Shown here piece by piece: positions 31,578 through 41,335 of a stretch of 64,000 nucleotides of DNA. Position 1 is the stretch's first letter. Each line of letters starts with the position of its first letter. The position numbers were made by a program, and so were the translations under genes. This DNA comes from Corythucha ciliata. Taxonomy: Eukaryota; Arthropoda; Insecta; Hemiptera; Tingidae. The notes beneath the pieces were generated by a model that was not told the DNA's origin, ran no database searches, and worked only from the letters and a program-made list of their open reading frames with translations. Location of the stretch: assembly GCA_038030265.1 (NCBI GenBank), contig CM075941.1:45322164-45386163 (forward strand), in the 5' to 3' direction.

Positions 31578-31879
31578 TTTTTTTTTTTGAATGAAGTGAA
31601 AACTAAGGTGTAGAAAAAACCAAATCATTTTATTATCAAAATTAGAGACTAATTAATGGTCTTTTGGGGTCTGAATGTAGAAGGTTGGGTTATGACGTAG
31701 CTCAGGACCCTCTCGGCAGTTGTCTCCCGATTTTCACAGATGTTTAAAAACTCCTTTGGATGATTTTGTTTTTTACCTTTTTGTCAGTATGAAAGTGCAG
31801 TTCGGAGAATCACTGCTCGGAACGCTCCTGACGGACTCTTTCCAAAACTACTTTCTCGGGCTAGCCGTAGAAACGACCG

Positions 31880-31907
31880 TTTTATCGCTCGTTTTCGAGC
31901 GATAAAA
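31880..31907. repeat. Perfect 12-bp hairpin
   Basis: TTTTATCGCTCG, TTTT loop, CGAGCGATAAAA. It directly abuts the second 130-base palindrome. Confidence 0.75.
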
Positions 31908-32037
31908 TAGTATATTGTGTACCTAGCCGAGAAAGTGGGTGTTTGCCGGGCCGAGAGAGGTTGGACGGGCGAGCCGAAGGCGAGGCCGGCCAAACTCGAG
32001 GCCGGCAAACCACTTTCTCAGCGAGGTGCACATACTA
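31908..32037. repeat. 130-base GC-rich palindrome, copy 2
   Basis: Same length and order as copy 1: TAGTATATTGTGTACCT at the left, AGGTGCACATACTA at the right, GCCGAGAAAGTG paired with CACTTTCTCAGC, and TTTGCC with GGCAAA. Start-to-start distance from copy 1 is 460 bases. Confidence 0.8.
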
Positions 32038-32655
32038 TTTTTTTTCATACATGAAGCGAAATTAATCAATTTTAAATCAAATCCTAAAATAAGTAGGTGT
32101 ACAAAAAATGAAAGACAGAGGAATTTGAAAGCCGCGAGTGATTTGTTCATGAGTGCGAGGTGCAACTGTCCATTATAGAGTAGGAAGGGGTTAACAAATG
32201 AAGTCCGGCAGGGCCGTAACCAAATTTATTTGATGAGGTATTCAGATCTATTAATAAAGATATATTTTTTTAAGGCATATCGTTTATAAACTGCTCTTTT
32301 ATAATGCAACATTTAATGTACTTCCCAATTAAATTAATTTTGTAAATAATAAATTGTACGTTGTTTTATCGTAGTGTATTCTCATTTGGGGCGATCTGTT
32401 CGGGGGCTTCAGTAAAAAAAGAAGAAGGAGAAGAAGAAGAAGAAAAAGGGAGAACCTCCAGATGCTTTAATAAGAACAAGTGAAGAACACAAAATCGGTA
32501 CTTTGCCGGGCTAGCCGGGAAAACACCTACTTTCTCGCTCCTTTTCAGCCCGCAAAGTCGAGCTTTGGAGTCATGTATGAAAAAAACATGTTTTCGCTTC
32601 ATGAAGAAAAAAAAAGAAAAAGCAGGAGCGTCTTACTCTGAACGATATGATAACA

Positions 32656-32786
32656 CTAACTAAAACCTTTTTTGGTAGCTGGGGACAGCAATATGAACAC
32701 AACAGTTCTTCCCCACTTGAAAAACTAAGCTTTGAAGCTTTGAATAAAAATTGAAAAACGAGTTAAAAATTGAAATAAAAATGACT
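32656..32786 (-). other. 3' untranslated region and possible polypurine tract
   Basis: On the minus strand AAAAAAGG lies about ten bases before the 3' LTR and is the best polypurine candidate. It is weak. Confidence 0.3.
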
Positions 32787-35700
32787 CTACAAATTTAACC
32801 TGGTAACAGGTTTTCGTGGTCTAGCAGACCGTCTGAGCGCCGATTGTGGCGACGCAGTGACAAGCGGCTCCGGTCCGGAATCGCTTGTTTCGTTCGCTGT
32901 GAAGTTGTCTTGAAGCTGCTCGCCCATTTCACGAGTTTGGCGGCTACGTATGGGCGTAGCTGATGCAACCAGCGGTTTGGCCGGTGATGACATCGGGAAG
33001 GTGAAGGAAACCCTTGTTCCCTCTGGATGAGATTGTTCTCGGGTCGAAGTCTGTTTTGCCGAAATCGGGCATTCCGAGTAGCGTAACTGGTCGATATGTC
33101 GTTTCAGAACATACCCGTTGTCCAATTTGATGCGGTAATGCATGGAGCCCAACTTCTCGGAGACTGTGCCCAAACACCAGTTGGTGCCTCGGGCGTAATT
33201 CCGAGAGAGCACACGGTCACCCACGCTGAAAGCGTGGATTGGCTGGCTTCGGATGATGGGTTTGATGAATTCTGTTGGGCGTAACAGATGTAGACGCGTT
33301 CGGATTTGTCGTCCGTAATGTAATTCCGATGGAGTTTTTCCATTAACCAAAGGCGTCGATAGGTATTGGAAAATGATTTCTTGTAGTTTGGCGTCTATGT
33401 TCGATGGATTGTCGTGAAGCATGGACTTAAGCTTCTTTTTGACTGTCTGCACTGTACGCTCCACCTGTCCGTTTGTCGCCGGATGATTCGGCGCAGAAGT
33501 TCTATGGTGTATGCCATTTGAAGCCATGAAATTTTGAAATTCAAGCGACGTAAATATCGAAGCGTTGTCTGAAAACAAGATGTATGGCAATCCATGGCGA
33601 GCAAAGAGGCGTCGTAATGCCGAAGTCGTGAAGACGTGGGGTTCGAAATTGTATAACGTCAACGTACTTCGAAAAAGCATCGACTACGAGCAGGAAGTTG
33701 ATTCCATGTAACTCGGCGAAGTCTATATGAATTCGTTGCCAGGGTTCTGTAGCAGCTTCCCAGGGATGGTGGGGTGCCTCGGAGCAACTTTTTGCTGAAG
33801 TGAGCACGCCTCACACGACCTGACAAGACTGGCGATGTCCTGATCGATGTTCTTCCAATACACGGTGGAACGAGCAATCGCTTTCATTTTTTCGATTCCG
33901 CAATGGGTGGCATGAAGTTCTCGTAAAACATAAGGTTGCAATGAGTTGGGAATTACAACTCGATTTCCACGGAGTATGACCCCATTGTGAAGGGAAAACT
34001 CTCGGTTTGATGAAGAGGAAGCGATTTCGTCTATGAGTTTAGCCAATTCGGAATCTTTGTTCGTTTCCTCCCGAAGTATGGCGGGTGTTACTGTAACATC
34101 ATCGACGACGCGGTTGACCAGAGTTTCATAGAATTCGGACGATTCGCCGTCGCAGTCGTCTTCTGCGGTTCTTTTTGTCGGAATCCGGGACAAGAAATCA
34201 GCTTTCTGGTTGAATTTTTCAGGACGATATTTGATCGTGTATTTAAATTGTCGGAGCCACATGGCGTATCGGGTTAAGCGATGTGCTGCAACGGTCGGAA
34301 GAGCTTTGTCCGGTTCGAATATAGTTTTCAGTGGTTGGCTGTCTGTAATTAGCGTAAATTCAGCACCAAATAAGTACTGAAAAAGCCGACGCGTTGCCCA
34401 AAAAATGGCGGTCGCTTCGCGATCTATTTGACTGTATCGCTGTTCCGTTTTCGTAAGTGTACGCGAAATGAATGTAATAGGTCGGGCAACGTTATTGATG
34501 GTTTGCGATAAGACAGCACCGATACCGAAAGGACTGGCATCCGTTTCCAGCGTTAAAGGTACTCCTGGTGTATACGTAGCTAACACTCTGTCGGTGAGCA
34601 TTTCTTGTTTGATCTTTTCGAAGGCAGACTGGCAGGCTGGTGTCCAGTGAAACGTAGCGTTCCCTTTCAACGCGTTCAGCGGTTTTAAAATCGTTGAAGC
34701 GTTCGGAATAAACTTCATGTAGTATGTCACGAATCCGAGGAATGATTCTAATTCTTTTGTGTTCGACGGCGGCGTAGCGTTCTCTACTGCAGCCAGTTTA
34801 GATGGATCTTTTTTAAGCCCGTCGCCTGAAATGACATGTCCAAGATATTTTAGCTCTTTTTCGAAAAATCGGCATTTTTGTCCATTTAGTTTAATCCCAA
34901 AAACCTTCAGTCGTTCTAATAGCCCAATGACGTTCTTGTAACAGTCTTCGTACGTAGCACCATGGACGGCAAAATCGTCGAAATAATGTATCACGCCGGG
35001 ACAGCCTTTTACAATCGGTTCGATAACGGAGTGGAAAATACTAGGAGCTGTAGCTAGTCCGAAAAATAAACGCTTCGTACGATACGCTCCACGGTGTGTC
35101 GATAACGCGGCGATTTTCGAGCTTTCCTCGTCTAACTCGATGTGTAGGTACGCCTTTGAAATGTCTAAAACACAGAAATAGTGGCTGTTATTAAGACGGT
35201 TGAATAAATCTTCGACTTTTGGAATAGGATGGCGAGCCGGCACCAGTTGTGGATTGACGGTGGCGCTATAATCTGCGCAAATTCGAACGGTATCGTTCGG
35301 TTTGGGGACGATAACCAACGGGGTGCCCCACTGACAATATTCGATTTTTTCGATGATCCCTTGCGCTTCGAGTAAGTCTAATTCCGCATCGACCTTGGAG
35401 AGTAACGAATAAGGAACTGGTCGCGCAGGCGCGTAAACGGGTGTAGCATCAGAACGCAACTGTAGTGTGCAGGTAACGTCGGGAATTTTACCAACACCTG
35501 GGCCGAAAACCTCTGGGTATTTGCTGATTAAATCCGACAGTTCGATTTTAAAAACCGAATTCGATGGTTCTGTGGTTTTTATCGAGTCTAAGTCCAGAAT
35601 GCGTAGTTTCCGCACCCATATCCGGCCCAAAATAGGGGACAAAGGCTCGTCAACGATGAATAAGACAGACTGTGCTTCATTTTGTTTGTATCGGGCGTGC

Positions 35701-37034
35701 ACAGTAATACTATAACCTTTGGGCGTGATGTACTGGTTATTGTAAACACGGAATCGAACGTGTGGGCATGGTCGAATCGTACGGTTCAACTGTAACTTAC
35801 GAAGATCATGAAAAGATAAAATGGATACGGCTGCACCAGTATCCAGTTCGAATATTTGACTGATTCCGTCTAATTTGACGCTTACTTGAATTTTCTGAGC
35901 GAGTCCTTTGTCGGCCGAAATATCGAATACTGTGTGTTCGTTCGACTGAATGACTTGTAACACGTCGAACTCGACGTTTTGAACGGCCAATCGTGTTTTC
36001 CTACTTTGGATACAAATTTTAGCGATGTGACCCGTTTTGTCGCACGCCGTACAGTGGAGCTTATGACGGACGGTGCACTTGTTTGACCTGTGCCCCTGTT
36101 TGCCGCATGAGAGGCAGATGTCCTGCATGCCCAATTTAGCCAGGAAATCACTGTTGTAGATTTTCGCAGGCCCAGGTGACTTAGTCCTGTCACGCTGCAC
36201 TCGCTTCGGTGTCAAGCGTTCGCGAGATTTCGTACGACCTTTACGACTCTGTGTACTAAAATCACTTGAAATTTTATGAACGGGAACGGACGGGGTTGAC
36301 GGCTTGAACTCCTCCACATTTTCTTTTTTTGCGGTTTCCAGAGCCAAAGCCGTTTCGATAGCCTGGTCCAAGGTGAGGTCTTTGTTCTGTAACAGTTTCT
36401 GGCGTATCGAGAGGTCAGAGAGCCCCCCAATGAATAAGGTTTAGAAAATTGCGTCTGACATACCTTCAAGGGTATCCGGCCACTTACACCGTTGGTTGAG
36501 TAGTTTTAAGGCAGCAACGTAATCCGCAATTGTTTCTGCTTTGTTTTGTTCACGTTTGGAAAATTTGTAACGCTGTGTGGTCAGGTTTGTGGACCGATCA
36601 TGACGTTTTTTAAGTTCTTTGACCACTTCGTCGTAAGGAACGTCGGAAAGGCGTTCACGTTTGAACGTAGCCTTTAAGTCTGTAAATTCATTTCGATGGA
36701 GACAACCTAGGAGTAACGTGGTTTTCGAATGGTCGAACTGCGTTTGTTGTTCGGGTGTAAGCTGAGGACCTTGTAAGAACCCTCGCATGTCGAGAAAATT
36801 CTCAAACCGTTCGAGATAATTACTAAATTCTTCCTCTTTCGGGTCGAATTTATCAAACGTAAGGTTGTGACTCACGATATTTGTGGATGCCGTCGAGCGA
36901 TTCTGAGACTCCTGTTGTTGTTGAGCCAGAAGACGTTGAAGGGCCTGATTTTGAATTTGTAGGGTGGCCAGGACGGCAGCATCAAAACCAGCACCCCGAG
37001 GCCCTTGGGCGGCGGCTGGGTCGACTTGTGCCAT
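32787..37034 (-). pseudogene. Mag-like gag-pol polyprotein, one stop and two frameshifts
   Basis: A single minus-strand frame from ATG 37034 runs through Gag, two zinc knuckles (CLSCGKQGHRSNKC, CTACDKTGHIAKIC) and protease (FELDTGAAVS). It continues through reverse transcriptase (catalytic YFDD), RNase H (ETDASPFGIGAVLSQ) and the integrase zinc finger (HCGIEK...CEACSLQQ). TAA at 36441-36443 breaks it before the knuckles. A frameshift near 33775 and a compensating one near 33645 displace the start of the integrase core, after which the frame returns and shows SDNASIF and NGQVER. The C-terminal tail carries an LDNGYVLKRHIDQLR module. Gag and Pol share one frame, as in Mag-lineage elements. No envelope gene is present. 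Confidence 0.9.
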
Positions 37035-37080
37035 GAGTAACGCGATGAACGTTTACCGCGGACGAACCATGTTCGTTTAT

Positions 37081-37091
37081 CCTCGTCGCCA
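37081..37091 (-). promoter_or_regulatory. Primer binding site, tRNA-Ser type
   Basis: On the minus strand, TGGCGACGAGG starts three bases inside the 5' LTR. It is complementary to the CCTCGTCGCCA 3' end expected of a serine tRNA, the primer known for Mag-lineage gypsy elements. Confidence 0.75.
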
Positions 37092-37094
37092 GTT

Positions 37095-37224
37095 TATTAT
37101 ATTTATTAGAAACGACGGCATATTGATGAATCGAATGTTAAGAAACTTTATTTAATGAAAAAACGATTATAAAGTAGTAGAATAGAAAAAGCAGGAGCGT
37201 CTTACTCGGAACGATATGATAACA
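37095..37224 (-). repeat. 5' LTR of the Mag-like gypsy, uninterrupted
   Basis: 130 bases, starting TGTTATCATATCG on the minus strand and containing an AATAAAG polyadenylation-type signal. Its uninterrupted form defines the insertion in the partner LTR. Confidence 0.8.
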
Positions 37225-37548
37225 CCAATAGCGTTTTCCATTAGCACAAAAAGTAGAGCTGGGGCTGCTCCAGGTCTGATCTGATAAGAGTTTCAAGGTT
37301 CCATTTGCCAATTGATCCTCAGCAGAGCGACTTTTTATTCGTTCCATTCATCCCTACGCTCCTCCATGGATCAGAGCTAGAGCAACTTCAACTGCTCCGT
37401 CAAAATCGACGGAGCGGTAAACCTCTCTTGGAAGGTTCATTGTGGTAAGCATCGTTTTGAGTTCGTATTTTGTTTTTCGTCGCGGATGAAGCCAACGATT
37501 TGTTGAACGAAAGCGGTTTAACAATCATTCAAGTTCTGTTATTCGTAG
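37225..37548. other. Unassigned flank
   Basis: TAGCGTTTTCCATTAGCACA near 37229 resembles TAGCGTTTTCTATTTGCACA near 57763, so it is probably part of a dispersed element. A GCTCCGTC/GACGGAGC hairpin lies at about 37397-37418. Confidence 0.4.
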
Positions 37549-37729
37549 GTCCCATTATCGTCGATTACTCAACAGATCCAGAGAATTGGTCAGATGAAGC
37601 CACTAGGCTCATTTTGAAATGTATGGATAACTCTAGTCTAGAGTCAAGCTCGTCCGACGAAAAATATGAAAATAAGAAGACTACGTGGGCTATTATTGCA
37701 CCATCAATCAGTAAGGAGAAGACAGAATA
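37549..37729 (+). pseudogene. Fragment of a Myb/SANT-like DNA-binding domain
   Basis: In the frame ending with TAA near 37727, ENWSDEATRLILKCMDNS followed by a basic KYENKKTTWAIIAPSI fits the first two helices of the trihelix/Myb-type domains found in transposon-derived and orphan host proteins. These have a Trp-x3-Ala-Thr-x2-Leu start and a second Trp before an IA pair. The third helix is missing: the frame stops soon after. TTCTGTTATTCGTAG just upstream could be a splice acceptor, making this an exon. It is either a decayed exon or a transposon scrap. Confidence 0.4.
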
Positions 37730-38214
37730 ACAAAAACCTAGTACCAGTGTTCCAATCGTTACAAAACGGTTCATCCGGATTCTCTACATTAATGAAGTTA
37801 TCCCTTTATGTATTACATATTTCCCCCAAAGCCCATTCCTTCATTTTTCCTGCCGCCACAAAGCGTGTTTGCTGGCCGAGAATGTCTGAATTCGCAACTT
37901 GTTGTTATTAGATATCAATTACATTCTTGGAAGAACATTATTAATGGATTTGCTGGCATTGAACTCACGAAGGGATGCGCCCGATTTGTTCACAGTCATG
38001 CTAATAAGTACATTCTCGCTAATAAATACAAGCACTCCACACAAAAATATACGAGTGCTCAGCTCATGCACTTGCCACCGGCAAGTGCCGGTGGCAAAAA
38101 TCTAAGCCAAAAATCTAAAAATCAAAGCCAAAAATCTAAAAATATCAGAATGGGAGAAAGTATTACAGGACTCTCTTCACTCGATACGACCTCTGTTACG
38201 TACAACCACTTTTT
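37730..38214. other. Unassigned, with a strong small palindrome
   Basis: TTGCCACCGGCA, AG, TGCCGGTGGCAA at 38072-38097 is a 12-bp stem with a two-base loop. It is followed by two or three copies of GCCAAAAATCTAAAAAT at 38098-38147. No gene is recognised. Confidence 0.5.
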
Positions 38215-38935
38215 ACTCTAAAACTAAAGTGTAAAGTTTTTACTCTAAAACTAATGATTTTACTTCAAACCTGAAGTGTCCTTCCGATGGTGTCCCTTCA
38301 AAAACTGACCATGTTACTTAAAACTGCCGGTTTTAACCTCAAAACTAACGGTATCATCCACAAAACGCATGTTATACCCCTTAACTAATAATTTCACCCA
38401 AAAACTAGCGGAATCGCCTCAAAACTGGATATTTCACTCCAAAACTGACAATTTCACACCATTAACTGACGTTTTCCCAAAAACGGATGATTTTACGCCG
38501 AAACTTTTGCTTTCTCGGTCTTGATGCGTCTGACAATGTCAACACAAAGTTGACAACTTCACCACAATACTGACGATTTCCCCACAATACCGACGAAATC
38601 ACCACCACCACTATTATACTGACGATATTACATCAAAACGGACGATTTCGCGCCAAAGCTGACTTGTTGCCCCAAATGATGTCACTATGAAACTGGCGAT
38701 TTTGCCTCAGTCGCGTTACGGTTTCACCTCAAAATTGAATGTTTGACCCCGAAAATATTGCTTGGTATATTTTACCATGAAAAGAACTTTGTTTCAACCG
38801 AAAAATAAGGTTTTAGTCCCATTTTACTCCCAACCTGAAGTGTTGTTCAGAATATTTCACTTCAAAAACTGACAATTTTATCAACAAAATTAAGGTTTTA
38901 ACCTAAAATCTTTCGATTTTAAAAAAACCCACGTT
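38215..38935 (+). repeat. Degenerate 21-24-bp array, family C
   Basis: Units near CTCAAAACTGACGATTTCAC, about 30 copies, spaced 21-24 bases with frequent variants (AACTAACGGT, AACTGACAATTTC). A short patch at 41180-41330 is similar. Confidence 0.75.
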
Positions 38936-39765
38936 ACGTACAGTAAAAAACAGTAAACTAACATGTTTACCTTACAAATAGGGGTGCGAGGAAAGTCCCG
39001 TCCCGTCCCGCATTTTTTGGCCCCTCTTCCCGTCTCGCGACCCGTCACGCGTGGTATTTCCCGCAGGACAAAAAAGTACATGATCAAATACCCCCCCTTC
39101 ACCCTCACCAGTTGTTTTTGAAGCGTCGCTTTCGGATGGTCTGATCAATGGACATCCGGAGGGGGCCACTCCTAGTCCATTGGCGAATTCAGAAAATGGG
39201 TTAGGTGGAAGAGAATTACAATAATTTGACAACATGATCCGTCTCCTCATCGCCGGGGCGGGGGGTAACCACGAGATTTTCTTCGTGTTTTTGTTTTTTG
39301 CCTGTAGCTGAAGGTTCCACGGACAAATATACCACGTAAATGGTTAAATAACGTTAAATTTAAGGTAAGTTAACGCTCTTCAACTTCGAAATTAAATACA
39401 AAATATTTGAGCAGTGATTTTAGAAGGCTAAATTTACTGGTCAACAATTGTTTTCAGGCCCAAAAGGTACCGAGATACAGCCCTTTAGAAACGTGCAGTT
39501 AGGCAAAATTTCCCAGGTTTTAAAATTACACTAAAATTATTCTTCGCATCTAACGGCGGGAACGGGCCAGGAAACAGGCGCGGATCCAAAGTCGGCTGAA
39601 GGAGGGGGGGGGCATGACTCCATCCTACTCCCGCACCTACCAATTCCAAACCACGCACGCTACCCAATTGGAGTCCGATTGATGAAAAATCCTATGCCCC
39701 CCCCCCTCACATAGCACGATAGTTCTTGGATTTAGTCAATTAAACTTTTAAGGGCGCGAATAGCG
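38936..39765. other. Unassigned stretch
   Basis: Nothing is recognised. CCCGTCCCGTCCCGC near 38998 is a short triplicate, and G/C runs lie near 39603 and 39698. Confidence 0.45.
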
Positions 39766-40740
39766 AATAGTTGGTTTGCAGTTTTTAGAGCGTGATAAGT
39801 CAATCAAGTCATTTTCAGCTCAAGTTCAAAGCGTTTTCTATAGCAATTGCCTAGAAACCGACCGACTGAAAATTGGAAAATATTTTGTTCGTTTACTTGA
39901 CAAGTGTGCACCCCGCTTTAGAGTACGAACTCATCAGTTAGCCATTATCAAGGCGCGAATCGTTAATCGTCGTAAATTGTCAGTTTCGCCATTATACGAA
40001 TGGCGAATGGTGCGAATCGTCAGTTTGCCATTTCCACGGTGCAAATTGTCAGGTAATTTACAAAAGGAGTGAATATATAGGACATGGTGATATTTCAGGG
40101 CAAGAATCCATGCCATTTCAGGTCCGAGTGATCGTTTTGACCATTTTTACAGCAGACAATGCATGTTTAGCCATTTTTTACGCGCGAATGTTTAGTTTTT
40201 GCCAGTTTCAGGGCCAGGAATCACCTGTTCAGGAATTTTTAGAGCGCGCGAATTAGAGGCTCGTAAAAACAGTTTGGCCATTTTTAGAGCGCGAGTCGCC
40301 AGTTTTGCCAGTTTTTACGGCGTTTACAGTCACGTCTAAGCCAAATGCTCGAATGGTCAGTTTGGCTATTCTTTGCAAGCAAACTAGTCGATTTCACGCT
40401 TATTCAAGGCAGAAATCGTCTGTTTAAACTTTTTCAGGTGCGAATAGTTAGTTTAGCCGTTTTTGGGACGCGAATATGGTCCGTCAAGCCAAAGGCGCGA
40501 ATAGTCAGTGTTGACCATTTTTGGCGCGCAAATTGTCAGTTTGGTCATTTTTGAAGCGCGAATGGTTGATTTAGACATTTTTAGGCCGGCGATGATCATC
40601 AGCTTAGCCATTTTATAGTCAGTTCAGCCCTTTGCAAAGCGCTAATCGTTAGTTTTACCACTTTGGGGTGCGAATACAGTCAGTTTAACAGTTTTTATGG
40701 AGCGATATAGTCATAGTTTGACTATTTCGTTGCGGACGAA
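39766..40740 (+). repeat. Degenerate 31-bp array, family B
   Basis: Units near GCGCGAATCGTCAGTTT followed by GGCCATTTTTAG, about 30-32 bases each, for example around 40496-40590. It shares GCGAAT and TTTAGCC words with family A, and AATCGTCAGTTT with the complement of family C. A second patch lies at 45930-46200. Confidence 0.75.
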
Positions 40741-40777
40741 ATCTTGAATTATTTCGTCTGTACGAGATTCATGCAAA

Positions 40778-41043
40778 TTCTATTCTCCGGGTCGTTAGGG
40801 GCAAAATTTTGTCAGAAAACAACGATTTTGCCCTCTTTTCAAGTTTAATGCGGCGAGTTTCAATCTTTCGTACTACACACGTGTAAATTATGTTCTGGAA
40901 GCTCGGCTTCGGTTAAAAATGATTTTGTCGACGAGCTCCCCGCACATTCTGTTCTCCTGGTCGTTGGGGGACCAAATGTTCTCGAAAACAACGATTTTGC
41001 CCCCTTTTTAAAGTTTAATGCGGCGATTTTCAATCTTTCGTAA
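40778..41043 (+). repeat. Two direct copies, 170-base offset
   Basis: TTCTATTCTCCGGGTCGTTA at 40778 and TTCTGTTCTCCTGGTCGTT at 40948 each lead into AAAACAACGATTTTGCCC, AGTTTAATGCGGCGA and TTTCAATCTTTCGTA. Confidence 0.7.
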
Positions 41044-41179
41044 TGTTCTGTGAGCTTTTGGCTTCCATCAAAAATAATTTCCTGTGACCTCGTGACTCCA
41101 AAAGGGTGGGGCCATACTCCAAGGGAGGGACCATGACGGCACGATGTCCTTCCCCCGGGATGACCGCGTAAAATAAATT

Positions 41180-41335
41180 AAGTGGTTTTACCTCCTCAAA
41201 ACTAAAAATTTTGCACCAAAACTGGCGATTTTAGCTCAAAAAAGGTGATTTAAGCACAAAAATGGCGTTTCTAGTAGGTGCTGAGAATGTGATTTTGGCA
41301 TAAAACGGCTAATTTTATAACTAAGCTGGCTGTAT
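41180..41335 (+). repeat. Family C-like patch
   Basis: CTCAAAACTAAAAATTTTGC, CCAAAACTGGCGATTTTAG and CTCAAAAAAGGTGATTTAAG in series. Confidence 0.55.

Larger units (their letters stand above)
31451..32615. mobile_element. Insertion in the LTR, rich in palindromes
   Basis: About 1165 bases absent from the partner LTR. It holds two 130-base GC-rich palindromes (one starting three bases inside the LTR), a 12-bp hairpin, and near 32500-32600 a third, partial set of related words (TTTGCCGGGCTAGCCGGG, TACTTTCTCGC). ATACATGAAGCGAAA near 32049 is echoed inverted near 32592. No protein is encoded. The ends and duplication are unclear. It is a fold-back-like element of unknown family. Confidence 0.6.
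31360..32655 (-). repeat. 3' LTR of the Mag-like gypsy, split by an insertion
   Basis: 31360-31450 and about 32616-32655 together match the 130-base LTR at 37095-37224 almost exactly (for example TATTGATGAATCGAACGTTA against TATTGATGAATCGAATGTTA). On the minus strand the LTR begins TGTTATCATATCG. The middle is occupied by foreign DNA, 31451-32615. Confidence 0.8.
31360..37224 (-). mobile_element. Mag-like Ty3/gypsy LTR retrotransposon, nearly intact
   Basis: It has short LTRs (about 130 bases each, the left one split), a tRNA-Ser-type primer site beside the right LTR, and one long gag-pol frame on the minus strand. A matching target duplication was not found (flanks AACTC and CCAAT). It abuts the truncated integrase of gypsy element 1, which does not continue on the other side. 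The two LTRs differ at few sites outside the insertion, so the copy is fairly young. Confidence 0.85.

Noticed and set aside
37225..37440. Continuation of gypsy 1 integrase after the Mag-like element
   Set aside because: Translations of this interval show no D-D-E core or other integrase motif.
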